Below are positions 1 to 6,194 of a stretch of 8,124 nucleotides of DNA, piece after piece. Source of the stretch: an uncultured Clostridia bacterium (lineage in GTDB: Bacteria; Bacillota; Clostridia; Oscillospirales; Oscillospiraceae); contig CAMEWZ010000069.1 of the NCBI GenBank assembly GCA_945946745.1, positions 1-8,124 on the forward strand. The letters run 5' to 3'. Within the stretch, counting starts at the first letter, position 1, and every line of letters begins with the position of its first letter. Both the position numbers and the translations under genes were made by a program. A model generated the notes under the pieces. The model made no database searches, was not told the DNA's origin, and saw only the letters and a list, made by a program, of their open reading frames with translations.

Positions 1-1016
1 TTGATGGGGCCTTCCTGCATGTTGTTGATCCAGGCCAGGCTCTTGCCCGCGCCGTAGGCGGTGCAGGACTCCGGATCGTCCGCCAGGATGCAGGCGATGC
101 CCGTGCGCTCCATCAGCAGCAGATCCATGCCCCACAGCTGGCCGCAGCCGCCGGTGATGGTGATGCCGTTTTCGGAAATGTCGGAAACCAGCTCCGGGCT
201 GGCCTGTTCCATCACGGACAACACTTCCTCCGCGATCTGCCGGGCAGGCCGGCGGAGCACCTCGTAAATCTCCGTGGAGGTCAAGGTGACCATCTTGGGC
301 ATACCGGTTTTGAAGTCCCGGCCCTTGACGTTCATGCTGCGCTCCTCATCCCGGGGATAGACCTGGCCGATCTGAATTTTGATATTCTCCGCGGTGACCT
401 GGCCGATGACCACACCGTGCTGGCGGCGGACGTACCGGGCGATCATTTCGTCAAAATAGTTCCCCGCGATCTTCAAGGAGGAGGACACGGCCACGCCGTT
501 CATGCTCAGCACCGCGATGTCCGTGGTGCCGCCGCCGATGTCCACCACCATGTGTCCGCTGGCGCCCCGGATGTCCAATCCCGCTCCCAGGCCCGCGGCC
601 AGAGGCTCCTCGATCAGAAACACACGGCGGGCGCCGGCCTCGATGGCGGCGTTGATGACGCTGCGCTCCTCCACCTCGGACACACCGGAGGGAACAGAGA
701 CGACCACACGGGGCTTGGGGGTGAAGATGCCCGCCTTGGTGGCGGTTTTGAACATCTCCGACAGCATCCGCACCGTCATTTCGTGGTCGGAGACGATGCC
801 GTCCTTCAGCGGGTGCATGGCCACCACGTTGCCGGGGGTACGGCCCAGCATGTTCCGGGCAGCGGCGCCCACCTGCAAAATCTTACCGGTATTCTTGTCC
901 ACCGCCACCACGGAAGGCTCCCGAACCACCAGACCCTTGCCGTCGGCGTAGATCAAAACGTTAGAGGTACCCAGGTCTACGCCCAGGTCATTGGAAAACA
1001 TAGAAAACAGAGACAT
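1..1016 (-). CDS. mreB: MreB/Mbl-family actin-like cell-shape protein (3' end outside window)
   Basis: This is a bacterial actin homologue that polymerises with ATP under the membrane and guides the peptidoglycan elongation machinery. The 338 codons visible run off the left edge, and since the family is usually about 330-345 residues, only the last few are likely missing. The N-terminal phosphate-1 loop reads DLGVDLGTSN (about 10-19). MreB-typical GRTPGNVVA is near 58-66, VPSGVSEVEER near 109-118, and phosphate-2 motif DIGGGTTDIAVLS at 159-171. The Asp in TTD and the wording around it are closer to Bacillus Mbl than MreB, so the paralogue is uncertain. The adenosine motif is unusual: ITGGCGQLWGMD (287-298) instead of the common TGGGALLxGLD. 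The ATG at 1016 was chosen for its position 5 bases after an AAAGGTG site. It is the last visible gene of the leftward set, 10 bases after comFC. Confidence 0.93.
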   Translation of the reverse strand, partial: MSLFSMFSNDLGVDLGTSNVLIYADGKGLVVREPSVVAVDKNTGKILQVGAAARNMLGRTPGNVVAMHPLKDGIVSDHEMTVRMLSEMFKTATKAGIFTPKPRVVVSVPSGVSEVEERSVINAAIEAGARRVFLIEEPLAAGLGAGLDIRGASGHMVVDIGGGTTDIAVLSMNGVAVSSSLKIAGNYFDEMIARYVRRQHGVVIGQVTAENIKIQIGQVYPRDEERSMNVKGRDFKTGMPKMVTLTSTEIYEVLRRPARQIAEEVLSVMEQASPELVSDISENGITITGGCGQLWGMDLLLMERTGIACILADDPESCTAYGAGKSLAWINNMQEGPI

Positions 1017-1021
1017 AATGA

Positions 1022-1029
1022 CACCTTTA
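1022..1029 (-). promoter_or_regulatory. Ribosome-binding site of mreB overlapping the comFC stop codon
   Basis: On the minus strand the bases read TAAAGGTG, followed by 5 bases and the mreB ATG at 1016. The TAA is the comFC stop codon, so the Shine-Dalgarno site for mreB lies on the end of comFC. Translational coupling of the two genes is a reasonable inference. The site also fixes the mreB start. Confidence 0.75.
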
Positions 1030-1677
1030 CTTTCGTGCTGCCGCGACTGCGGCGCAATGTACTTCTTTCGCCCCGGCTGTACGCAGAATCCGGGCTGCTT
1101 CTCCCGCTGTGGCCCCTGTGGTCAGGATATCATCCAGCAGCAAAACCCGCTTTCCGGCAACCTCCTGCCCCGATACCATTTTGTAGACACCCAGCACATT
1201 GGCCCGGCGCTGGGCAGCATCGGAAATGCCGGACTGGGGGCGGTTGTGGCGAATCTTCTTCAGCAGCCGAACCGGTTCCATTCCCAGCTCGGCCCCCACT
1301 GCCCGCGCCAGCAGTTCTACCTGGTCATAACCCCGGCGGACTTTCCGGAGGCGGCTGACCGGCACCCAGGTAAGGACATCAAAGCCCTCCGGGTGGGTCT
1401 TAAGCAGCTTCATCGCCAGGAATCTGCCATAGACGGACGCAAAGGAGCGGGCATTGTGGAACTTATAACGCAGGAGACTCTTCCTTACGTACCCTTCATA
1501 ATACCAGACAGCGGCGAAACTGTCAAGAAATTGCAGCGTACTTTTCCGGTTTGGATACTCCGGAGCCTCCACCCGGCACTGCCTGCACAGGTCGGATTCC
1601 TCTTTTTCCAGCAATTTTCCGCACAGCACGCACTTGGGCGGAAACAGCAGCCGGGTCAGCCAATGGTAGAATCTCAT
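1027..1677 (-). CDS. comFC: ComFC-type phosphoribosyltransferase-family protein
   Basis: A 216-residue protein of the ComF family. In Bacillus the family member ComFC is needed for uptake of single-stranded DNA in natural transformation; related proteins are widespread in non-competent bacteria, where the role is unclear. The N-terminus has a four-cysteine zinc-knuckle pattern: Cys16-x2-Cys19 and Cys31-x2-Cys34, inside FPPKCVLCGKLL and DLCRQC. A type I phosphoribosyltransferase fold follows, with PRPP-binding loop VLLLDDILTTGAT at 178-190 (acidic pair Asp182-Asp183). ComF-typical stretches WVPVSRLRKVRRGYDQ and NRPQSG lie between. Length matches the family (about 200-240). The ATG at 1677 has AGGGAGG 6 bases upstream (1684-1690). 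It lies 92 bases after recD2 and 10 before mreB. No comFA helicase gene is adjacent; the neighbouring helicase is RecD2-type. Confidence 0.93.
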   Translation of the reverse strand: MRFYHWLTRLLFPPKCVLCGKLLEKEESDLCRQCRVEAPEYPNRKSTLQFLDSFAAVWYYEGYVRKSLLRYKFHNARSFASVYGRFLAMKLLKTHPEGFDVLTWVPVSRLRKVRRGYDQVELLARAVGAELGMEPVRLLKKIRHNRPQSGISDAAQRRANVLGVYKMVSGQEVAGKRVLLLDDILTTGATAGEAARILRTAGAKEVHCAAVAAARK

Positions 1678-1769
1678 CTGGTTCCTCCCTGTTTGTTTGC
1701 CCGTTTAGGCGTATACTTTCCACGCTGTCGCCTGCGTGCTTGTCCATTCCAAATTCCATCTCAGTCGGG

Positions 1770-3983
1770 TCAATCCCCCACTTTTCCCTGGAGCCGAAGC
1801 TTCAGGCCGGTGTAACGGCGGTTTTTGGAGACGTTCTGGGTCATGGTCGCCACAGTCTCCTCCCGGCCCACAAGAATCAGCAGCTCTCTGGCCCGGGTAA
1901 TCGCGGTATACAAAACACTGCGGCTGAGCAGGTAGGGAGAACCGTTCCAGGCCGTCAGAATCACCGCCCGGTACTCGCTGCCCTGGCTTTTGTGAACCGT
2001 CATGGCATAGGCAGGCTCCAGCTCGTTCAGCTGGGTAAAATCATACGTTGCCTCCCGGTCATCAAAGGAAACGGTCATGGTTTCCCCGCCGGTGTCAATC
2101 TGCCGAATGATGCCCACGTCCCCGTTGAAAATGCCGGTTCCCACCGCGCTGCCATCCCGCTTCTTCCACAGGATGTCGTAGTTGTTGCGGATCTGCATCA
2201 CCCGGTCGCCTTCCCGGAAAATAAAATCCCCAAAGGCCCGCTCCTTTTTCCCCTCCGATGGCGGGTTGAGGGCCTCCTGGAGCATTTTGTTCAGACGAAT
2301 CGTGCCAACCCCTCCCTTTCGGGTGGGAGACAGCACCTGGATCTGGTCAGCGGGAATGCCCATGTTCTTGGGCAGCCGGGTGGTGCACAGATCCCGAATC
2401 AGCTGGCCCACCGCCTCCTCGCTCTGGCGGCGCATGAAGAAAAAGTCGCTGGTGACGGTTTTCAGCTCCGGCAGCTCCCCCCGGTTGACCCGGTGGGCAT
2501 TCATGACGATTAGGCTCTGCTGGGCCTGGCGGAAAATCTCCGTCAGCCGCACCGTGGGCAGCTGACCGCTGCGGAGCATGTCGCTGAAGGGAAACCCAGG
2601 CCCCACCGGCGGCAGCTGATCTGGATCCCCCACCAGAATCAGCCGTTTTCCCTTGGGAATGGCCTGGAGCAGGGCATACAGCAGTTCCACGTCCACCATG
2701 GACATCTCGTCCACGATCACCACGTCCGCTTTTAAGGGGTTGTCCGCATCCCGGACGAAAAACATGTTTCCGGTATTGGGATCAATGCTGGCTTCCAGCA
2801 GGCGGTGAATGGTGGAGGCCTCCTCCCCGGTCACCTCCGTCAGCCGCTTTGCCGCCCGGCCCGTGGGGGCAGCCAGCAGGCAGCAAAGCTGCATCTGGCC
2901 CAAAAGGGACAATATTCCATTCAAAATGGTGGTCTTGCCGGTGCCGGGGCCGCCGGTAATCAGCAGCAGCCCGGAGGTTGCCGCCTCCCGGATGGCCTGC
3001 TCCTGCTGGGCCGAGTAGGCCACGCCGCTTTCCTCCGCCACCGTGCGCATTCTCTTTTCCAGATCCGGCGGTGCCGGGAAGGTCTGCGCCGCGAAGGACA
3101 GCAGGCTCTGGGCGCAATAGCTTTCCGCCTCGTGGAGTCTGGGCAGGTAGATCACGGTGATCCCCGCCAAGCGCTCCCGAATCAGCCGATCCGCATCCAG
3201 TAGTCTGCCAATGCCCTGCCGGACGCTTTCCGCCTCCACGGACAGCAGCTGGCAGGTGGCCGCCGTCAGCTTTTCCTCCGGCAGGAAGCTGTGGCCCGCC
3301 GTGAGGTTGTAATTCAGTTCAAACAGGATGCCCGCTTCCACCCGCCGGGAATCGTCCCCTGCCACGCCCAGGGCAATGGCAAACCGATCCACCGCTCCGA
3401 AGGGGGCATCCAGCCCCTCGTCCATCAATAGGTAGGGGTCGTCATACAATAGCTCAATGGTGCTCTCTCCATATAATTTATAGGTACGCACCGCCAGCTC
3501 CGCGGGCAGCTGATGCAGGGCGAAAAATTCCATCAGCTGCCGCATCCCCACCTGGAGCTTAAATTCCTCGCCGATGGCCCGGGCTTTTTCCCGGGAAATC
3601 CCCGGCACCTCCGCCAGCCGCTCCGGCTCCCGCTCCATGACTGCCAAGGTCTCGGCGCCAAAATGCTCCACAATCCTCCCTGCCATTTTGGGGCCGATGC
3701 CCTTGATGACCCGGCTGCTGAGATAGCTTAGGATCTCCATGGCGGTCTGGGGCAGCAGACGCTCCAAAAATTCCGCCTCAAATTGGCGGCCATAGCTGGA
3801 ATGGGTGCTCCATTTTCCCGTAACCATCAGCCGCTCGCCCACCGCGGGCAGCGGGATGGTTCCCACCACTGTCACATTCTGGCCGCCGCCCACGTTCAGC
3901 CGCAGCACCGCATAGCCATTTTCATAATTCTGATAAATCACCGCGCTGATCGCGCCCTGGATGATCTCCAATTCTTCCGTCAA
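1770..3983 (-). CDS. recD2: RecD2-type SF1B ATP-dependent DNA helicase
   Basis: A 737-residue 5'-3' DNA helicase of the RecD-like family that acts without RecBC. Bacillus and Deinococcus RecD2 work in genome maintenance and replication-fork repair. Order of parts: an N-terminal beta-rich domain (about 5-75); helix-hairpin-helix-like segments at RVIKGIGPKMAGRIVEHFG (91-109) and EVPGISREKARAIG (125-138); then two RecA-like domains. Helicase motifs seen: I GGPGTGKT 344-351, Ia APTGRAAKRL 372-381, II VDEMSMVD 424-431, III GDPDQLPPVGPG 452-463, RLTEIFRQ 479-486, NGDVGII 620-626, and VI with MTVHKSQGSE 661-670 and LYTAITRARELL 691-702. All key residues look intact. Length is somewhat below the roughly 800 of Bacillus YrrC. 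It starts at TTG and overlaps the upstream small gene by 62 bases, which suggests coupled translation. Confidence 0.96.
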   Translation of the reverse strand: MTEELEIIQGAISAVIYQNYENGYAVLRLNVGGGQNVTVVGTIPLPAVGERLMVTGKWSTHSSYGRQFEAEFLERLLPQTAMEILSYLSSRVIKGIGPKMAGRIVEHFGAETLAVMEREPERLAEVPGISREKARAIGEEFKLQVGMRQLMEFFALHQLPAELAVRTYKLYGESTIELLYDDPYLLMDEGLDAPFGAVDRFAIALGVAGDDSRRVEAGILFELNYNLTAGHSFLPEEKLTAATCQLLSVEAESVRQGIGRLLDADRLIRERLAGITVIYLPRLHEAESYCAQSLLSFAAQTFPAPPDLEKRMRTVAEESGVAYSAQQEQAIREAATSGLLLITGGPGTGKTTILNGILSLLGQMQLCCLLAAPTGRAAKRLTEVTGEEASTIHRLLEASIDPNTGNMFFVRDADNPLKADVVIVDEMSMVDVELLYALLQAIPKGKRLILVGDPDQLPPVGPGFPFSDMLRSGQLPTVRLTEIFRQAQQSLIVMNAHRVNRGELPELKTVTSDFFFMRRQSEEAVGQLIRDLCTTRLPKNMGIPADQIQVLSPTRKGGVGTIRLNKMLQEALNPPSEGKKERAFGDFIFREGDRVMQIRNNYDILWKKRDGSAVGTGIFNGDVGIIRQIDTGGETMTVSFDDREATYDFTQLNELEPAYAMTVHKSQGSEYRAVILTAWNGSPYLLSRSVLYTAITRARELLILVGREETVATMTQNVSKNRRYTGLKLRLQGKVGD

Positions 3984-4287
3984 ATGTCTCCGCTCCTATT
4001 CCAAGCCTTTCCGGCAATTCCGACAGGCTGTAGATTTCAATTCCCTTTTTCGTTAGATACGCCCGCTGCTTGGGGGAAAGGCCCAGATCCGCCAAAATCA
4101 GCGGGCAATTCACCAGCCCGACGCTTCGCAGCCACAGATACACCGGCACGAAGCCCATGTCCCCCGGCTCAGCCGGATACACAAGCCACCTGCCCCGGCA
4201 AACCGGCAGCAGCCAGCCAAACGCCGCCCACAGCACACCGAAGGCCCCCAGCGCCGACAGCGCGCCAATCAGAAAATACCATACCAC
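3922..4287 (-). CDS. Small membrane-anchored protein of unknown function
   Basis: A 121-residue protein that I do not recognise. Residues 4-28 are a continuous hydrophobic segment (WYFLIGALSALGAFG onward), probably an uncleaved membrane anchor or signal anchor. The rest would form a small soluble domain. Residues 63-88 alternate in a beta-alpha-beta manner: LILADLGL, a helix over SPKQRAYLTKKG, then IEIYSL. This looks like half of a Rossmann-like fold, but no catalytic motif is visible. The start is GTG at 4287, supported by GAGGTG 7 bases upstream (4295-4300). The last 20 codons overlap the start of recD2 in another frame, and this tail (after about residue 101) is polar and low in pattern, so it may not be conserved. 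It is the first gene of the leftward set. It could be a true conserved gene of this clade; its function is open. Confidence 0.7.
   Translation of the reverse strand: MVWYFLIGALSALGAFGVLWAAFGWLLPVCRGRWLVYPAEPGDMGFVPVYLWLRSVGLVNCPLILADLGLSPKQRAYLTKKGIEIYSLSELPERLGIGAETFDGRIGDHPGRDQRGDLSEL
3981..3997 (-). promoter_or_regulatory. TTG start and ribosome-binding site of recD2
   Basis: On the minus strand AGGAG (3993-3997) lies 9 bases before a TTG codon (3981-3983), and a second GGAG (3988-3991) lies 4 bases before it. No ATG is available in frame near the expected start, and the residues right after this TTG (EIIQGAISAVIYQN) match the usual RecD2 beginning. I therefore take TTG as the true start. 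Confidence 0.65.
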
Positions 4288-4340
4288 GCCCCATCACCTC
4301 TCTATATCCTATGGGCGCGGGGCAACGAATGTTCCTTTTT

Positions 4341-4369
4341 ATTCTACTACATCCAACGGAAAATGAAAA
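4341..4369 (-). promoter_or_regulatory. Possible leftward sigma-A promoter for the recD2-comFC-mreB set
   Basis: On the minus strand a -35-like TTTTCA (4364-4369) is followed by a 17-base spacer and a -10-like TAGAAT (4341-4346). The -10 matches TATAAT at 5 of 6 positions and the -35 matches TTGACA at 4 of 6. The predicted transcription start near 4334 would leave a leader of about 45 bases before the GTG start at 4287. This is a pattern match only. Confidence 0.5.
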
Positions 4370-4393
4370 GACCTTTTCTTCCCAACCTCCCCC

Positions 4394-4413
4394 GTGTGCG
4401 CAATTTTTCACAC
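4394..4413. repeat. Small inverted repeat between the divergent promoters
   Basis: GTGTG (4394-4398) and CACAC (4409-4413) are reverse complements separated by 10 bases. The repeat sits about 18 bases upstream of the rightward -35 box and about 25 bases upstream of the leftward -35 box, where an operator could affect both. The arms are only 5 bases, so chance is a real alternative. The spacing does not fit the standard Rex or CRP half-site spacing of 8 bases. Confidence 0.3.
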
Positions 4414-4431
4414 AGAATTCATAAATTAGCC

Positions 4432-4460
4432 TTGAATCTCGACAGCAAATCGGATATAAT
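4432..4460 (+). promoter_or_regulatory. Sigma-A promoter of the ATP synthase operon
   Basis: A -35 box TTGAAT (4432-4437) and a perfect -10 box TATAAT (4455-4460) are separated by the optimal 17 bases. The start of transcription is expected near 4467, giving a leader of about 43 bases before the ATG at 4510. The surrounding AT-rich bases contrast with the GC-rich coding regions, as expected for a promoter. No other clear rightward promoter is seen before atpA, so it probably drives the whole atp operon. Confidence 0.85.
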
Positions 4461-4499
4461 ATATCTTGATTGTCAAGCTGAGGGTACACGGATACCGGC

Positions 4500-4512
4500 A
4501 GGAGGAATTATG
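4500..4512 (+). promoter_or_regulatory. Ribosome-binding site that sets the atpZ-like start
   Basis: A full AGGAGG (4500-4505) lies 4 bases before the ATG at 4510. The open frame continues upstream to an ATG at 4363, but that start lies before the promoter and would translate the promoter itself. The start at 4510 is therefore preferred. Confidence 0.85.
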
Positions 4513-4767
4513 CGTTTTTTAAGTCTTTTGATGTGGGTCGGGCAGTTTGGGTTTTCCGTGATTTTCCCCACCTTGTTCTTTCTTCTGCTGGCGGTTTGGC
4601 TGCAAAATACCTTTGGCCTGGGGCCGTGGATTTTGGTGGTGTTGGGTATTCTCGGAATTCTCACCTCCATCAGCACCACCCGCTCCTGCCTGCGCTCCCT
4701 GCGCAAGGCGGCAGAGGATGCCTCCTCCCGGGAACCCCCGCCCATTGCCTTCAACGACCATCATTAA
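4510..4767 (+). CDS. atpZ: AtpZ/AtpI-like small membrane protein of the ATP synthase operon
   Basis: An 85-residue membrane protein that begins the operon. Two hydrophobic helices are visible, about residues 6-30 and 36-53, joined by a short turn with FGLGPW (35-40), and followed by a basic then polar cytoplasmic tail. The pattern of Gly-x-x-x-Phe-Pro in helix 1 (FGFSVIFP) and a Gly-Pro-Trp turn before helix 2 is typical of AtpZ-type proteins (AtpZ/AtpI superfamily). Members are proposed to aid assembly of the c ring or to act in Mg2+/Ca2+ supply. Gene position directly upstream of an atpI-like gene and atpB agrees. It is read from the promoter at 4432-4460. Sequence similarity in the family is low, so the name is by pattern and position; the role is inference. 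Confidence 0.75.
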   Translation: MRFLSLLMWVGQFGFSVIFPTLFFLLLAVWLQNTFGLGPWILVVLGILGILTSISTTRSCLRSLRKAAEDASSREPPPIAFNDHH

Positions 4768-4791
4768 CCCCTCTGGAAAAGGACGCTCTCT

Positions 4792-5232
4792 ATGAAATTA
4801 CAACCTGCCTCCCGAAAGGAGATCACCCGCATCACCATCGGCACCCTGGTCTGCGACGGCATTCTCATCGCCGCGCTGTTTCTGCTGAGTCTGGTGGGTG
4901 TGGGACAATTTGACGCCGTCCGCATTCTGCTGGGCGCTGCCTGCGGCTCTTTGCTGGCCGTGCTGAATTTTACCATTTTGTGTCTGACGGTGCAAAGCGC
5001 CGTGGGCATGGAAAACAAGCGGAAAATGAAGGCCCGCTTTCAGCTCAGCTACAACCTCCGCCTGCTGATCCAGGCTGCCTGGGTGGTTGCCGCTTTTCTG
5101 ATTCCCCAGATTCATTTTGTCGCCGGTGCGGCTCCCATTCTGTTCCCCAATGTGGTGATTTACTTCCTGCAATTCACCGGAAAGCTGATGCCCAAGGAGG
5201 AACAGGGCCAGGAACCGCCAAAGGAACCGTAA
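4792..5232 (+). CDS. atpI: ATP synthase subunit I (AtpI-like) membrane protein
   Basis: A 146-residue protein with four probable transmembrane helices at about 15-36, 43-68, 88-106 and 109-128. A basic N-terminus (KLQPASRKE), a basic loop between helices 2 and 3 (NKRKMKARF, 75-83) and a highly charged C-terminal tail suggest a cytoplasmic location of these parts. The segment GAACGSLLAVLNFTILCLTV (48-67), with small residues then Leu-Asn-Phe, is typical of the ATP synthase I family. AtpI proteins act as chaperones for c-ring assembly in several bacteria, including Na+-type enzymes, but are often dispensable. The ATG has AAAAGGA (4777-4783) 8 bases upstream. The gene lies 24 bases after atpZ and 27 before atpB. 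The identity rests on topology, motif and position. Confidence 0.83.
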   Translation: MKLQPASRKEITRITIGTLVCDGILIAALFLLSLVGVGQFDAVRILLGAACGSLLAVLNFTILCLTVQSAVGMENKRKMKARFQLSYNLRLLIQAAWVVAAFLIPQIHFVAGAAPILFPNVVIYFLQFTGKLMPKEEQGQEPPKEP

Positions 5233-5259
5233 TCGTACTTGTGAAGTGAGGTTTTTGTT

Positions 5260-6141
5260 ATGATGGATTTATCAATCAACGGCGCGAAGGTTTTGGCCAC
5301 CATCGAGAACGTGCCTCTGTTTGGCACCGTGCAGATCACCCAGACGCTGGCATGCAGCTGGCTGGTACTGCTGATTATTTCCGCGCTGTGCATCTGGCTG
5401 GGCTCGGGGCTGAAGGTCACGGGTATCTCCCGGAAACAGGCCGTGGCGGAAATGGCTGCCACCAGCCTGCTGAACTTCGTCCGGGGCAATATGGGCACGA
5501 ATTTTGACCATTACATCCCGTTGGTTGGCACCATTTTCGTAACCAGTGTGGTTTCCAACCTCATCAGCCTGCTGGGCATCTGGAGCCCCACCGCCGACTT
5601 GATGACCGAGCTTGCCTGGGCCTTGGTGGTGTTCGTGCTGATTACCTACCACAAGATCAAGGCCTCCGGCATCGGCGGCTATCTGAAGGGATTCCTGGAT
5701 CCCATCTTCGTCATGGCCCCCATCAACGTCATGAGCGAGTGCTTCACCCCCATCTCCATGGCCTGCCGTCACTTCGGCAACATTCTCTCCGGCACGGTCA
5801 TCAGCGCCTTGATCTACGCCGCCCTGGCCGTTGCCAACAACGCCCTGTTCGGTTTCCTGGGCTCCAGTCTGATCGCCGCGGTGATTCTGGCCATGGTAGG
5901 CGCCGGCGTGCTGTTCTATGGCCGGAAGGCAAAGAAGAAGTTCTTCTTTGTCCTGGGCATCATTCTGGCAGTGCTGGGCGTTCTTGCCGTGCTGACCAAC
6001 CTGGGCGCCACCTATCCCTGGCTGATGGTCGGCATTCCCGCCATTCCCAGTTTGTATTTCGACTGGTTCGGCGGCTGCATCCAGGCCTTTATCTTCTGCA
6101 CCCTGACCACCCTATTCATCAAACAGGCCGCGGGTGAATAA
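5260..6141 (+). CDS. atpB: F0 ATP synthase subunit a
   Basis: The stator channel subunit of F0, which passes ions to and from the c ring. The essential arginine is Arg170 in SMACRHFGNILSG (equivalent to Escherichia coli Arg210), with Asn174 matching Asn214. The last helix has GGCIQAFIFCTLTTLFI (271-287) with Gln275 matching Gln252; Asp268 lies at the position of E. coli His245, where Bacillus has Glu, and Thr179 replaces Glu219. Another family stretch is the GIWSPTADL segment (106-114). The length of 293 residues is large for a Firmicute (Bacillus about 240). The extra part is mainly a hydrophobic hairpin, about 199-249, with a basic loop GRKAKKK (221-227). The start has AAGTGAGG 8 bases upstream (5244-5251); a second ATG follows directly. 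Confidence 0.95.
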   Translation: MMDLSINGAKVLATIENVPLFGTVQITQTLACSWLVLLIISALCIWLGSGLKVTGISRKQAVAEMAATSLLNFVRGNMGTNFDHYIPLVGTIFVTSVVSNLISLLGIWSPTADLMTELAWALVVFVLITYHKIKASGIGGYLKGFLDPIFVMAPINVMSECFTPISMACRHFGNILSGTVISALIYAALAVANNALFGFLGSSLIAAVILAMVGAGVLFYGRKAKKKFFFVLGIILAVLGVLAVLTNLGATYPWLMVGIPAIPSLYFDWFGGCIQAFIFCTLTTLFIKQAAGE

Positions 6142-6194
6142 CCCCCTGGCCATTTGAATAAAACACGAATTTCATTTTTAGGAGGAACTATCTT

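Noticed and set aside
417..1358. A long rightward open frame of 313 codons opposite mreB and comFC
   Set aside because: It is antisense to two well-recognised genes, its protein is rich in His, Gly and Pro without domain character, and it arises from the high GC content and codon bias of the genes on the other strand.
1523..1759. A leftward 78-codon frame starting in the recD2-comFC gap
   Set aside because: Two thirds of it overlap the start of comFC in another frame, including the zinc-binding cysteines, and it has no clear Shine-Dalgarno site. The gap of 92 bases otherwise shows nothing but the comFC ribosome-binding site.
1551..2513. A rightward open frame of 320 codons opposite recD2
   Set aside because: It is antisense to the intact RecD2 motifs and has no recognisable motif or ribosome-binding site; it is a GC-rich shadow frame.
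4394..4413. Rex or CRP-type binding site
   Set aside because: The TGTG and CACA half-sites have 10 bases between them, whereas these regulators require 8; the inverted repeat is kept only as an unassigned element.
4363..4509. A 49-codon upstream extension of the atpZ-like frame starting at the ATG at 4363
   Set aside because: The extension runs through the sigma-A promoter at 4432-4460 and lacks a ribosome-binding site; the ATG at 4510 has AGGAGG at the right distance, and the protein family begins there.
5233..5259. Possible terminator before atpB because of the run of T at 5252-5256
   Set aside because: The only stem is ACTT with AAGT, far too weak, and the stretch is explained by the atpB ribosome-binding site.
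6142..6194. Possible terminator or processing hairpin between atpB and atpE
   Set aside because: The stretch is AT-rich with the atpE ribosome-binding site, but I see no stem of useful length followed by a T run.
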